This document shows positions 8,185 to 15,923 of a stretch of DNA of 28,470 nucleotides, piece after piece. Position numbers and translations under genes: made by a program. This DNA is from Candidatus Mcinerneyibacteriota bacterium. GTDB taxonomy: Bacteria; Macinerneyibacteriota; Macinerneyibacteria; Macinerneyibacteriales; DSCS01. A model generated the notes under the pieces. The model saw only the letters and a list, made by a program, of their open reading frames with translations, was not told where the DNA came from and searched no databases. Every line of letters starts with the position of its first letter. Positions within the stretch are counted from its first letter, which is position 1. The stretch is from positions 1 to 28,470 of the forward strand of contig JAFGWL010000042.1 in NCBI GenBank assembly GCA_016937175.1, read 5' to 3'.

Positions 8185-10107
8185 TCAGGAAGATATGGCC
8201 CACCCTCTTCGGGCCAGTTCCGCCTCTTCATCCGGGGTCAGGATATTGATGTACCCCTCCTGCATCCCGTGGATCTCCACACCCTTCTCAAAAAGGGTTG
8301 AAAGATAGGTAATGATCTCCCTGGTGACGGCCTGGCCGGGAACTAGGATAGGAATCCCGGGCGGATAGGGGACAACCATCCCGGCAGCGATGCGTCCCTC
8401 GCATTTCTGGACAGGAGAGTAGACTCCCTCGCAATAAAAAGCATGCCGGGGTAAAAACTTTATTTCGGAAAGGACGAGATTCAGAGGTTCCGCCGGGCGG
8501 AGGACTCCGCCTGTCCCTTTTCTTTTTGAGAGGGCTTCCAGGGCCAGGAAAAGCCGGTTGATCTTGGAACGGGTCGTCCCGATGGTTATGAGAAATGTCA
8601 TGGTGTTGAAAGTCGTCTTTTCCACCTGGATACCGTAATCGCTCAGAAGAAGATGTTCCAGCTTTTTATTGGAATAGCCGCTACGGGTAATATCCACTGT
8701 GACTTTTGTCCGGTCAAGCCGAATCCCGTCTCCATTGAGCTCTTCTGAGATCAGGTCTTCCGCTTCCAGGGTCCTGAAGCCGTCCAGGGAATTGACGGCC
8801 TCCCGCAGGTCTTCAGCCAGCTGTAGGGCATTGGAAAGAAGGCGGTACCCCTCCATGACCATCTGTTTACGCGCCACATCCAGAGAGGCGATCATGGGGT
8901 ATCCCGGAGAGGTCGAACTGTAGAGCATATAATTTTCCATGAAAAAATCTTCTATGGATTCAAAGTCGGGATCGTTGACATGGATCATGGAAGACTGGCT
9001 GAAGGCGCTCATTGTCTTATGGGTAGACTGTGTGGCGTAATCGGCCCCCGCTGCCATGGCACAGGGATAGAAAGCCGGATGAAAATTGGCGTATCCGAAC
9101 CAGGCTTCATCGATGATGACTTTCAGCCCCCTTTTATGGGCCTCAGCAATGATCTCTTCCAGGTCGTAGATAAGACCGTCATAGGTACAGTTGGTCAGGA
9201 TCAGGGCCTTGAGCTTTTTGCCTGCTGCCAAACCCTGATCCATGGTCGCATAGAGCCTTTTTTTGGGAATGGGACCGAAGATCCCAAAATCGTTATTCAC
9301 AGAAGGGGTCAGGTAGACAGGCTCCGCTCCTGCCGCAATGATCCCGTAATGGACAGACTTGTGACAGTTTCGATCCAGAAGAATGGCCTCTCCGGGCTTG
9401 AGCAGAGTCTGAAGGAGGATCTTGTTGGATGTGGAGGTCCCATTGGTCACAAAGAAGGTCCTTTTGGCGCGGAAAGCCCTGGCAGCCAGCTCCTGGGCTT
9501 TACTGATAACCCCTTCGGGCTTGGGGTCTAGGAGGGAATCGAGGGCCGGGACAGAGACAGAGATGTCCGAAGCAAACATATTATGGCCGAAAAATTCATA
9601 GTAGTCCCTCACCCAGGGAGAATGCTTGACAGAATCCCCTGATGAGTGGCCCGGCGTGTGCCAGGAATCGTTGCTTTTGGAAGCGTACCGGACTAACTCC
9701 TCAAAAAAAGGGGCCTGCTGCTTTTCTTTCACCACAGCCGTTATTTTCCGATACATGTCATCATAATCACGGTCATCTTTATAAAAATAACCTGTGATAA
9801 GCCCTTTTCCCCCTATTTTTCTGGGATCCTTCTCTTTTGTGAAAAGAAAGAGGTTGACCTCGAAACGCACTTTAAGGATCTCCCGGAAGATGATCTCCCC
9901 TTCGATGTCCGTTCCCTGGGATTCTTTCGTTTTCCTCGACCTCCAGTTGACAAGGACGACCTGGATATCACCGTCTTCGCGGAGAGCGCTGATCCCCTCC
10001 TCCAGGTTATTACAGTCTCTGACGGACAGCCCCCGTCTCAGGAGCTCCCGCCGTGCTTCCACACGGAACTCCTCATTGACCTCGATAATCAAGACTTTAT
10101 AGTTCAT
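8185..10107 (-). CDS. PLP-dependent Orn/Lys/Arg decarboxylase (class III fold) with N-terminal receiver-like domain
   Basis: A 640-residue biosynthetic or acid-stress type amino-acid decarboxylase. Residues 1-125 resemble the receiver-like wing domain of E. coli AdiA/CadA/SpeC proteins (start MNYKVLIIEVNEEF). The PLP domain has HTPGHSSGDS (about 150-159), TNGTSTSNK (221-229), the cofactor-contacting IIDEAWFGYA (331-340) and STHKTMSA, where K364 is the Schiff-base lysine. A C-terminal Orn/Lys/Arg decarboxylase domain follows. It is about 70-110 residues shorter than the E. coli enzymes. The product would be agmatine, cadaverine or putrescine; motifs do not separate arginine, lysine and ornithine specificity. 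The ATG at 10107 has GGGAGGG upstream. The NhaC-type carrier gene follows after 9 bases and the SpoVG-like gene precedes by 47 bases. Confidence 0.9.
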   Translation of the reverse strand: MNYKVLIIEVNEEFRVEARRELLRRGLSVRDCNNLEEGISALREDGDIQVVLVNWRSRKTKESQGTDIEGEIIFREILKVRFEVNLFLFTKEKDPRKIGGKGLITGYFYKDDRDYDDMYRKITAVVKEKQQAPFFEELVRYASKSNDSWHTPGHSSGDSVKHSPWVRDYYEFFGHNMFASDISVSVPALDSLLDPKPEGVISKAQELAARAFRAKRTFFVTNGTSTSNKILLQTLLKPGEAILLDRNCHKSVHYGIIAAGAEPVYLTPSVNNDFGIFGPIPKKRLYATMDQGLAAGKKLKALILTNCTYDGLIYDLEEIIAEAHKRGLKVIIDEAWFGYANFHPAFYPCAMAAGADYATQSTHKTMSAFSQSSMIHVNDPDFESIEDFFMENYMLYSSTSPGYPMIASLDVARKQMVMEGYRLLSNALQLAEDLREAVNSLDGFRTLEAEDLISEELNGDGIRLDRTKVTVDITRSGYSNKKLEHLLLSDYGIQVEKTTFNTMTFLITIGTTRSKINRLFLALEALSKRKGTGGVLRPAEPLNLVLSEIKFLPRHAFYCEGVYSPVQKCEGRIAAGMVVPYPPGIPILVPGQAVTREIITYLSTLFEKGVEIHGMQEGYINILTPDEEAELARRGWAISS

Positions 10108-10154
10108 CCCGAAACCCTCCCGTTATGCCTGTCAGGCCCGACTCCCTTCGGGGA

Positions 10155-10538
10155 TCAGAGGCTTTTGAATTTTCTCATGATGGAATCAAAAAGCTTCTCT
10201 TTAAAGTCATTGTCAATAAACTGATAAATATCCATCATATGTCCCTTTTTTGTAATCCTGACCGGGACTTCGATGCGAAGCTTCTCTTCGTTCTTTTCAC
10301 CGTCATTGAGGATACGGATATCTTTCAGCAGTACGGTATCAGAGATCTTGACTGTGACAAAGGCTTTGATGTTCCCGTTGTCAAGAGTCTTGGTCACCAC
10401 GATGTCGGCTTGGTCGGCACGCAAAGTCTTCTTCTTCTCGGAGCAGAGGGATATCTTTTTGCGAAGCTGATGGATATAGAAAAGCAGTCCGGCTGTCACC
10501 GGGAGCAGTATCCAGAAAAGTATCTGTGTCATATTCAT
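10155..10538 (-). CDS. Membrane-anchored SpoVG-like protein
   Basis: A 127-residue protein with two parts. Residues 5-23 (QILFWILLPVTAGLLFYIH) form one hydrophobic membrane segment, followed by a basic stretch (HQLRKK), which suggests a cytoplasmic C-terminus. Residues about 44-125 resemble SpoVG: an initial strand, then NGNIKAFVTVKISDTVLLKD, then IRIL, a P..IT..G...DI block and a terminal helix FKEKLFDSIMRKF. This matches, as I recall it, the SpoVG pattern of 'DGRMRAIASITLD..FVVHDIRVI' and 'P..RTPDGEFRDI.HPI'. SpoVG proteins are normally 85-100 residue soluble nucleic-acid-binding regulators, so a membrane anchor is unusual. It sits 21 bases after cdsA and 47 before the decarboxylase. The family call is by eye and moderately sure; the function is unknown. 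Confidence 0.6.
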   Translation of the reverse strand: MNMTQILFWILLPVTAGLLFYIHQLRKKISLCSEKKKTLRADQADIVVTKTLDNGNIKAFVTVKISDTVLLKDIRILNDGEKNEEKLRIEVPVRITKKGHMMDIYQFIDNDFKEKLFDSIMRKFKSL

Positions 10539-10559
10539 TACATCCTTTCATGTTTGTCT

Positions 10560-11351
10560 TTATAGAAAAAACACAACCGCCCCGTAATAGACGGGGAGTG
10601 AAAATATCAGCGAATCAAAACGGTCAAAAATCCCGCCGTGGGCCCCGAGGAGTGACCCCGAATCCTTCACCCCGGCATAACGTTTCAGCAGGGATTCCAC
10701 AAGATCCCCGGCCTGAACGGCCACAGCCATGATCCCCACAAGGAGAAATGCTCTCTCCATGGGCCATCCCGAAAAATGCGAAAAGAGAGGAGCTAAGGCC
10801 AGGGGAAGAAGCAGCCCGCCCAGAAAACCCGCCACGGATTTTTTGGGAGAGACGGCAAGCACCCCCCGCCGCTTTCCCAAAGTCATTCCGACAAAGTAGG
10901 CAGCGCTGTCGATGATCCAGACCATCACAAAGAGGAACAGAGCCCAGTGGAGACGCTGCCCGGGAAGTTTTTTCAGAAGAATAAAGTGTCCCCAGAAGAC
11001 GGTTATATAGAGAGTGCTCATAAGAGTGACCAGAAAGCGCCGGATATCCTGTTTGGAGTCATCGTTGAATAAAATGACTTCCGTTATGGCAAGCACCATG
11101 GAGAAGGACACCAAAGGCATCATAAGGCTCTTTCCCAGGAAGAGGCAGTAATAACCCGAAATCAAAGTGACAAGGGCCAGAATGTTGTGAACCAGGAGAC
11201 GGACACGGAACATCCTCAAAAGTTCCAGAAGAGAAACACTTCCGACGAGGAAAGCAAAAACAAGCCAGACCGCCGGGGCAGGAGTCTGGGCGACAAAAAT
11301 CAGAAGAGGGATCCCTACAAGAGCCACAAGGCTTCTTTGAAGAAGTCTCAT
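10560..11351 (-). CDS. cdsA: Phosphatidate cytidylyltransferase CdsA
   Basis: A 263-residue integral membrane enzyme that makes CDP-diacylglycerol from phosphatidate and CTP, the entry to all phospholipid synthesis. Several hydrophobic segments precede IDSAAYFVGMTLGKRRG and SPKKSVAGFLGG (cytidylyltransferase region). The C-terminal family signature is intact: LLKRYAGVKDSGSLLGAHGG followed by IFDRFDS (about residues 222-248). The start overlaps the uppS stop by 4 bases (ATGA), implying translational coupling. The usual uppS-cdsA order is kept. The dxr and rseP genes that often follow cdsA are absent here and a SpoVG-like gene follows instead. Confidence 0.95.
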   Translation of the reverse strand: MRLLQRSLVALVGIPLLIFVAQTPAPAVWLVFAFLVGSVSLLELLRMFRVRLLVHNILALVTLISGYYCLFLGKSLMMPLVSFSMVLAITEVILFNDDSKQDIRRFLVTLMSTLYITVFWGHFILLKKLPGQRLHWALFLFVMVWIIDSAAYFVGMTLGKRRGVLAVSPKKSVAGFLGGLLLPLALAPLFSHFSGWPMERAFLLVGIMAVAVQAGDLVESLLKRYAGVKDSGSLLGAHGGIFDRFDSLIFSLPVYYGAVVFFL

Positions 11352-12043
11352 CCCAGCCCTCCGAACCGTCTATCACGCCGCGTATACTCCTTCAGGGCCT
11401 TTTCAAACTCTTTTCGACTAAAATCGGGCCAGTAGGCCGCCGTGGAATAAAATTCACTGTAGGCTCCCTGCCAGAGAAGGAAATTCGAGATCCTGTATTC
11501 GCCGCCTGTCCGGATAATAAGGTCCGGATCGGGAAGGCCGCGTGTATCCAGAAATGAGGCAAAGAGCTCCTCGTCCAGCTGAGGGGAAGAGTCCTTACGC
11601 TCTTTAAAGGCCTTTACAGCCCGCAGGATGTCATCTCTCCCGCTGTAATTGAGGGCAACGACAAGTGTCAGCCCTTCATTGTCCTTCGTCCGGGCTTCGG
11701 ATTGTGTCATCTTTTCTACGACCTCGCGGCTCAGGGGAGCCCTGTCGCCGATAAAACGGAGCTTTACGTTGTTGTCCATCAATTCGGGGACTTCCTTTTC
11801 CAATGTCTCTACAAAAAGATGCATAAGAGCCCTGACTTCTTTCTCAGGACGTTTCCAGTTTTCCGTTGAAAAAGCGAATACGGTGAGAACGTCGATGCCC
11901 TTTTCCGCAGCCGCTTTGACGATAGTCCGGAGTGTCTCCACTCCTTTCTTATGTCCGTAGGTGCGGGGCAGCAAACGCTGCCTGGCCCACCGCCCGTTGC
12001 CGTCCATGATAATGGCTACATGGCGGGGAGCCGGAGCATCCAC
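11348..12043 (-). CDS. uppS: Undecaprenyl (isoprenyl) diphosphate synthase
   Basis: A 231-residue cis-prenyltransferase that elongates farnesyl diphosphate with isopentenyl diphosphate to the C55 carrier lipid for peptidoglycan and other envelope polymers. Conserved stretches are IIMDGNGRWARQRLLPRTYG (catalytic Asp and FPP pocket, from about residue 11), AFSTENWKRP, and IIRTGGEYRISNFLLWQGAYSEF split over the IPP site. The family more often reads RTSGE where this protein has RTGGE. The start is GTG at 12043, with GGAGG inside the last codons of frr six bases upstream; the ATG-like triplets nearby are out of frame. One base separates it from frr and it overlaps cdsA by four. Confidence 0.96.
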   Translation of the reverse strand: MDAPAPRHVAIIMDGNGRWARQRLLPRTYGHKKGVETLRTIVKAAAEKGIDVLTVFAFSTENWKRPEKEVRALMHLFVETLEKEVPELMDNNVKLRFIGDRAPLSREVVEKMTQSEARTKDNEGLTLVVALNYSGRDDILRAVKAFKERKDSSPQLDEELFASFLDTRGLPDPDLIIRTGGEYRISNFLLWQGAYSEFYSTAAYWPDFSRKEFEKALKEYTRRDRRFGGLG

Positions 12044-12044
12044 A

Positions 12045-12602
12045 TCATACCTCCATGATCTCTGCTTCTTTTTTATTCACCACTTCATCGACCTTGCGGA
12101 CAAACTCATCGGTGACCTTCTGGATCTCGTCAAGAAGCTTCTTTTCCATATCTTCAGGAATAACACCGTCTTTTTTTTGATTTTTGATCTTTTCGTTCTC
12201 ATCCCGGCGGATATTCCGCAGGGCGATCTTCGTATCCTCAGCCATCTTCTTGATGACTTTGACAAGGTCTTTACGGCGCTCCTCTGAAAGAGGGGGAACG
12301 GGGACACGGATCATCTTGCCGTCGTTGGCAGGATTCAACCCTAAGTTCGACGAGAGGATAGCCTTTTCAATGGCCGAGATGACGGAGACATCCCAGGGAG
12401 AGATCGTGATAGTCCTGGGTTCAGGGACATTGACCGTAGCGATCTGCGTCACAGGAGTCGGGGTGCCGTAATAGTCGACAGTGATATTGTCCAGCAGCGA
12501 AGCGGAGGCCCGGCCTGTCCGGACACTGTGCAGCTCATCCCTGAGGACATCCAATGTCTTTTCCATCTTCTGTCTGCCTTCTTTCAAAGCCTCATGGTCC
12601 AT
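12045..12602 (-). CDS. frr: Ribosome recycling factor
   Basis: A 185-residue protein of normal length that splits post-termination ribosomes together with EF-G. Recognisable regions are LRTGRASASLLDNITVDYYG written here as VRTGRASASLLDNI (about 27-40), TPVTQIATVNVPEPRTI (51-67), IRVPVPPLSEERRKDLVK (about 101-118) and the C-terminal helix with DEFVRKVDEVVNKKEAEIMEV. It lies 28 bases after pyrH and one base before uppS, in the widely conserved rpsB-tsf-pyrH-frr-uppS-cdsA order. Confidence 0.98.
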   Translation of the reverse strand: MDHEALKEGRQKMEKTLDVLRDELHSVRTGRASASLLDNITVDYYGTPTPVTQIATVNVPEPRTITISPWDVSVISAIEKAILSSNLGLNPANDGKMIRVPVPPLSEERRKDLVKVIKKMAEDTKIALRNIRRDENEKIKNQKKDGVIPEDMEKKLLDEIQKVTDEFVRKVDEVVNKKEAEIMEV

Positions 12603-12630
12603 GGGATCACTCTCCTTTCCGATTGAAACA

Positions 12631-13332
12631 CTAACGGATGACCGTATGGGGCAAGTCCCCGGTCAACACTTTTTCCAGATTTCCCTTTTGTGAAAAATCA
12701 AAGACAAGAATGGGGATCTGCTGATCCCGGCACAGCGAGACAGCGCTCTGGTCCATAACCTCCAGACCCAGCCGGAGATACTCCTGATACGTGATGGTCT
12801 CGAACCTGGCGGCATCGGGAAAACGGACAGGATCCTTATCGTACACGCCGTCTACCTTTGTCGCTTTGATCAGGAGCTCGGCCCCTGTCTCGGCCGCTCT
12901 GAGAGCCGCCGCGGTATCTGTACTGAAATAAGGATTCCCTGTTCCTCCGGTCAAGATCACCACATGGCTCTCCAAGCCCCGGAGGACCTCGTCGCGGTCA
13001 TAGATCCCGGCAAATGTTCCCACAGGAAAGGCACTGAAATGAAGAGCAGGACATCCGGCGTCATTCAGAGCTGTCTCCAGGGCGATTCCATTGATGACTG
13101 TGGCCACCATTCCCATATGGTGTGCTTTGGGTGGAGGAAATTTCAGATCTTTTATGAGGGAACGGCCGCGGAAGATATTCCCGCCGCCTATGACGATTCC
13201 AATGGAGAGGCCCCGGTTGTGAAGCTCACTGACCTCGCTGATTATCCGGGAGAGGGTCTCGGGGTTTATTCCGAAGCCCTCTCTTTCAGATAATAGTTCA
13301 CCGCTCAGTTTCAGCAGTATGCGCGAAGCCAT
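12631..13332 (-). CDS. pyrH: Uridylate kinase
   Basis: A 233-residue amino-acid-kinase-fold enzyme that phosphorylates UMP to UDP in pyrimidine nucleotide synthesis. The N-terminal ILLKLSGELLSE, the GIVIGGGNIFRGR phosphate-binding loop (about 46-58), the MGMVATVINGIAL stretch and ILTGGTGNPYFSTDTAAALRA (split around residue 130) are all in place. The ATG overlaps the tsf stop by one base (TAATG), which indicates translational coupling. Length is normal. Confidence 0.98.
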   Translation of the reverse strand: MASRILLKLSGELLSEREGFGINPETLSRIISEVSELHNRGLSIGIVIGGGNIFRGRSLIKDLKFPPPKAHHMGMVATVINGIALETALNDAGCPALHFSAFPVGTFAGIYDRDEVLRGLESHVVILTGGTGNPYFSTDTAAALRAAETGAELLIKATKVDGVYDKDPVRFPDAARFETITYQEYLRLGLEVMDQSAVSLCRDQQIPILVFDFSQKGNLEKVLTGDLPHTVIR

Positions 13333-13928
13333 TATTCTCCCAGAGAATACCGTGTAAACCGCCTCACCTGAATATTTTCACCTAATTTCGCGATGTAGGT
13401 GTTGATATAATCCTGCACAGTCATGTCGGTATCTTTGATGAAGTCTTGTTCCAGCAGGCAGACATCTTTGTAATAACGTTTTTCCAGCATGCCGTCAACG
13501 ATCTTGTCCACCATGTTCTCGGGCTTGCCTTCGGCGAGCATCTTTTCACGGTAGATCGCTCGCTCTTTTTCAATCATCTCGCTGTCGAGCTCTTCGCGGG
13601 TGACAACGAGGGGATTGGAAGCTGCGACCTGCATGGCCAGATCTTTGATCAGGGCCTGAAAATCGTCTGTCTTAGCCACAAAGTCTGTTTCGCAATTCAC
13701 TTCGATGAGAACTCCGAGCTTGCCGGTGGCATGGATATAAGCGCCGACGCTCCCTTCATGAGTCTCGCGGTCAGCTTTTTTAGCTGCTGAGGCCAGGCCT
13801 TTTTTACGAAGCTCTTCGATCGCCTTTTCCATGTCGCCGCCGGCGGCAGTCAGGGCTTTCTTACAGTCCATCATGCCTGCTCCGGTGCGCTCTCTCAACT
13901 CTTTTACCATTTGAGCTGTTATTTCCAT
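13332..13928 (-). CDS. tsf: Translation elongation factor Ts
   Basis: A 198-residue guanine-nucleotide exchange factor for EF-Tu. The start motif [20 protein letters not shown] and KKAL, the [15 protein letters not shown] region and the C-terminal end of the protein fit the family. At about 200 residues it belongs to the short EF-Ts form (as in Thermus and cyanobacteria) and lacks the long inserted subdomain of the roughly 280-residue E. coli type. ATG 13928 is preferred because GAGGTG lies six bases upstream; an in-frame GTG at 13937 is part of that ribosome site. It follows rpsB by 36 bases. Confidence 0.97.
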   Translation of the reverse strand: MEITAQMVKELRERTGAGMMDCKKALTAAGGDMEKAIEELRKKGLASAAKKADRETHEGSVGAYIHATGKLGVLIEVNCETDFVAKTDDFQALIKDLAMQVAASNPLVVTREELDSEMIEKERAIYREKMLAEGKPENMVDKIVDGMLEKRYYKDVCLLEQDFIKDTDMTVQDYINTYIAKLGENIQVRRFTRYSLGE

Positions 13929-13964
13929 CTCCCTCACCTCTTCTCTCTCGATTATACCGATGCC

Positions 13965-14840
13965 TTACTCTTCGTCTTTTTTCTCTTCGACAGACTCAGC
14001 TGCTTCTTCTTCTACAGAAACCTCTTCTGCTGGAGTTTCGTCGACGGGTGCTGCTTCAGCCTCGGCTTCTGCTTCGACAGGTGCTTCAGCCTTCACTTTT
14101 CTTGTCCTGGTCTTTTCTTCAGCTGCCGCTTCCTCGTTCACATCGCGCCCTTCCAGGCTTCCCTGGAGCCCGTCCATAACGGCATCCGCCATGACCCTTG
14201 AGATCAGGCTGATAGAACGGATAGCGTCATCGTTGCCGGGAATCAGATAATCGGCCTCGTCGGGATCGCAATTGGTGTCGATAAGCGCAAAGACAGGGAT
14301 ACCGAGCTTTTGAGCTTCCGCCACAGCGTTTTTCTCTTTTTTGATGTCCACGACGAAGACAGCCTGGGGGACATCGTCCATATCTTTGATTCCGCGGAAG
14401 ACATCACTCATCTTCTCTTTCTGTTTACGGATCTTGATCGCATCTTTTTTACTCAATTTTTCCATTTCACCATTGGTCTCCATCTCTTCGAGCTGTCTGT
14501 AAAACCGTACACGCTGTTTGATGGTCTTGTAGTTGGTGAGCATTCCACCCAGCCATCTGTGGTTCACAAAGGGCATGCCGCAGCGCTGAGCTTCTGTCTC
14601 GATAGCGTCCTGGGCCTGTTTTTTGGTGCCTACGAAAAGGACTTTGCCTCCGTTCTCAACGATGGCTTTGCATTTTTCACAGGATTCCTCGATATACTTT
14701 ACGGATTTCTGAAGATCAATAATATGAATGCCGTTTTTCGACCCGAAGATGTAGGGTTTCATCTTGGGGTTCCACCTTTTGGTCTGATGTCCGAAGTGGA
14801 CTCCGGCCTCCAACAATTGCTTCATGGTTACATTAGCCAT
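13965..14840 (-). CDS. rpsB: 30S ribosomal protein S2 with a long acidic C-terminal tail
   Basis: A 291-residue S2. The core (1 to about 230) is canonical, with TMKQLLEAGVHFGHQTKRWN (residues 5-24), FVGTKKQAQDAI, VNHRWLGGMLTNYKTI and NCDPDEADYLIPGNDDAIRS. Residues about 232-291 form an added tail made almost only of Glu, Ala, Val, Lys, Pro and Asp, probably disordered. ATG 14840 has AAGGAGG upstream. The preceding 95-base gap holds a structured RNA element (listed separately) that could carry autoregulation, as S2 is known to repress its own rpsB-tsf mRNA in E. coli. Confidence 0.98.
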   Translation of the reverse strand: MANVTMKQLLEAGVHFGHQTKRWNPKMKPYIFGSKNGIHIIDLQKSVKYIEESCEKCKAIVENGGKVLFVGTKKQAQDAIETEAQRCGMPFVNHRWLGGMLTNYKTIKQRVRFYRQLEEMETNGEMEKLSKKDAIKIRKQKEKMSDVFRGIKDMDDVPQAVFVVDIKKEKNAVAEAQKLGIPVFALIDTNCDPDEADYLIPGNDDAIRSISLISRVMADAVMDGLQGSLEGRDVNEEAAAEEKTRTRKVKAEAPVEAEAEAEAAPVDETPAEEVSVEEEAAESVEEKKDEE

Positions 14841-14866
14841 AGAATTTCCTCCTTGCAGTCTCCTCC

Positions 14867-14910
14867 AATCCCGATAACCCCCGGCAAGGGGGCACCATGA
14901 AGGCGGGATT
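14867..14910 (-). promoter_or_regulatory. Structured leader upstream of rpsB (nested hairpin)
   Basis: Between rpsI and rpsB the minus-strand RNA can fold into an outer 7-bp stem AATCCCG/CGGGATT (14910-14904 with 14873-14867) that encloses an inner 5-bp stem CCCCC/GGGGG with loop TTGCC. Unpaired bases on the 5' side of the inner stem include CTTCATGG. No U-run follows, so it is not an intrinsic terminator. It ends about 26 bases before the rpsB start and just before the ribosome site. An S2-responsive element is the natural hypothesis but not shown. Confidence 0.5.
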
Positions 14911-14935
14911 GTGCGAATTTTTTAATCCAATATCC

Positions 14936-15331
14936 TTAACGTTTCGAGAACTGGAACCTGGCCCTGGCGCCCTTCTGTCCGTATTTCTTTCTTTCTTTCA
15001 TACGGGGATCTCTCTTGAGAAATCCGGCACGCTTCAGGGAAGGTTTCAAGGTCTCGTCCATTTTGACAAGGGCCCGGGCCAAACCGTGGCGAACAGCCCC
15101 GGCCTGTCCGTTGAGTCCGCCGCCGTTGACACGGACCAGGACATCATAACGTCCCAGCATATTCAGGAGCACCAGGGGCTGCCTGGCTCTTTCCTGATAA
15201 TCCCTTACGTCGAAATACTCTTCCAAAGGTTTGTCATTGACCATCATCCGGCCTTTACCGGCGATGAGCCGTACCCTTGCTACAGCCGTTTTTCTCCGGC
15301 CTGTTCCCCAATATATCGTACTCAAAGTCAT
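14936..15331 (-). CDS. rpsI: 30S ribosomal protein S9
   Basis: A 131-residue ribosomal protein of normal length. The start block reads [16 protein letters not shown] (7-22), the middle has [20 protein letters not shown], and the C-terminus ends RARFQFSKR, the universally conserved basic tail that reaches the P-site tRNA. The start ATG 15331 has GGGAGG three codons' breadth upstream. It lies 9 bases after rplM, the standard L13-S9 pair. Confidence 0.98.
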   Translation of the reverse strand: MTLSTIYWGTGRRKTAVARVRLIAGKGRMMVNDKPLEEYFDVRDYQERARQPLVLLNMLGRYDVLVRVNGGGLNGQAGAVRHGLARALVKMDETLKPSLKRAGFLKRDPRMKERKKYGQKGARARFQFSKR

Positions 15332-15340
15332 CCTCCTCCC

Positions 15341-15778
15341 TTACTTTGTCACTTTTATGGTTTCACATTTTTGCGCCGCATGGGGATGATGCCCCCCGGC
15401 ATAGACTTTCAGGCGTTTCAGCATCCTGGCCTGCAGTTTGTTTTTGGGAAGCATCCCTTTGACGGCCAGTTTAATGACTTCTTCCGGCTTCTTCTCCATC
15501 ATCACATCATAACGTGTCGCTTTCAAGCCGCCGGGATAACCGCTGTGCCTGTAATAAAACTTCTGTTTCAGCTTATTTCCTGTGAGACGGACTTTTCCGG
15601 CATTGATTACGACAACGAAATCACCGGTATCCACTGAAGGAGAGAAAATGGGTTTGCTTTTGCCGCTCAGAATACGGGCGATCCGCGTAGCCATACGCCC
15701 CAGGATCTCCCCTTCGGCATCTACGAGATACCATTTCCTGTCAATCTCATTTGGTTTTGGTAAAAAACTCTTATTCAT
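15341..15778 (-). CDS. rplM: 50S ribosomal protein L13
   Basis: A 145-residue ribosomal protein. Family blocks are [20 protein letters not shown] (about 14-33), [30 protein letters not shown] and the C-terminal [18 protein letters not shown] 15778 is chosen because AAGGAGG lies six bases upstream. An in-frame ATG at 15799 lies nearer the promoter and would place the ribosome site inside the gene. It is the first gene of the long ribosomal/envelope operon and has a strong promoter with a short leader of about 35 bases, too short for an elaborate L13 leader. Confidence 0.98.
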   Translation of the reverse strand: MNKSFLPKPNEIDRKWYLVDAEGEILGRMATRIARILSGKSKPIFSPSVDTGDFVVVINAGKVRLTGNKLKQKFYYRHSGYPGGLKATRYDVMMEKKPEEVIKLAVKGMLPKNKLQARMLKRLKVYAGGHHPHAAQKCETIKVTK

Positions 15779-15819
15779 CCTAACCCTCCTTAAAGACATA
15801 CTCGCCGTAACGCTTCAAA

Positions 15820-15848
15820 ATAGTAAAGTCAATATCCGCATCCGTCAA
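15820..15848 (-). promoter_or_regulatory. Strong sigma-70-type promoter of the rplM operon
   Basis: On the minus strand TTGACG (15848-15843), a 17-base spacer and TACTAT (15825-15820). Transcription is predicted to start near 15812, giving a leader of about 35 bases to ATG 15778. The -35 lies in a 14-base sequence (TTTTCCCTTGACGG) that recurs exactly at the moaD-like promoter. Confidence 0.85.
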
Positions 15849-15851
15849 GGG

Positions 15852-15875
15852 AAAAAGCCCCCTTAAAGCGGAGCT
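15852..15875 (-). terminator. Weak terminator-like hairpin after the moaD-like gene
   Basis: Minus-strand RNA AGCTCC pairs with GGGGCT (one G-U pair) across the loop GCTTTAAG and is followed directly by a short U-run (TTTT). The stem can be extended outward only by using the U-run and more wobble pairs. It lies just upstream of the rplM -35 and would end the moaD-like transcript, though probably inefficiently. Confidence 0.35.
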
Positions 15876-15923
15876 CCTCTTTTGATGGAGTTCATTTATC
15901 CTTGAATTATTCCACCAGTTAGA

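Noticed and set aside
10580-10596. Hairpin CCCCGT-CTATT-ACGGGG near the end of cdsA, with six T residues about 8 bases later
   Set aside because: It lies within coding sequence and the U-run is separated from the stem by GC-rich bases, so it does not meet the form of an intrinsic terminator.
14897-15637. 246-codon open frame on the plus strand opposite rpsI and rplM
   Set aside because: It is antisense to two certain ribosomal protein genes, resembles no known protein, and has no convincing ribosome site. It follows from codon bias of the opposite strand.
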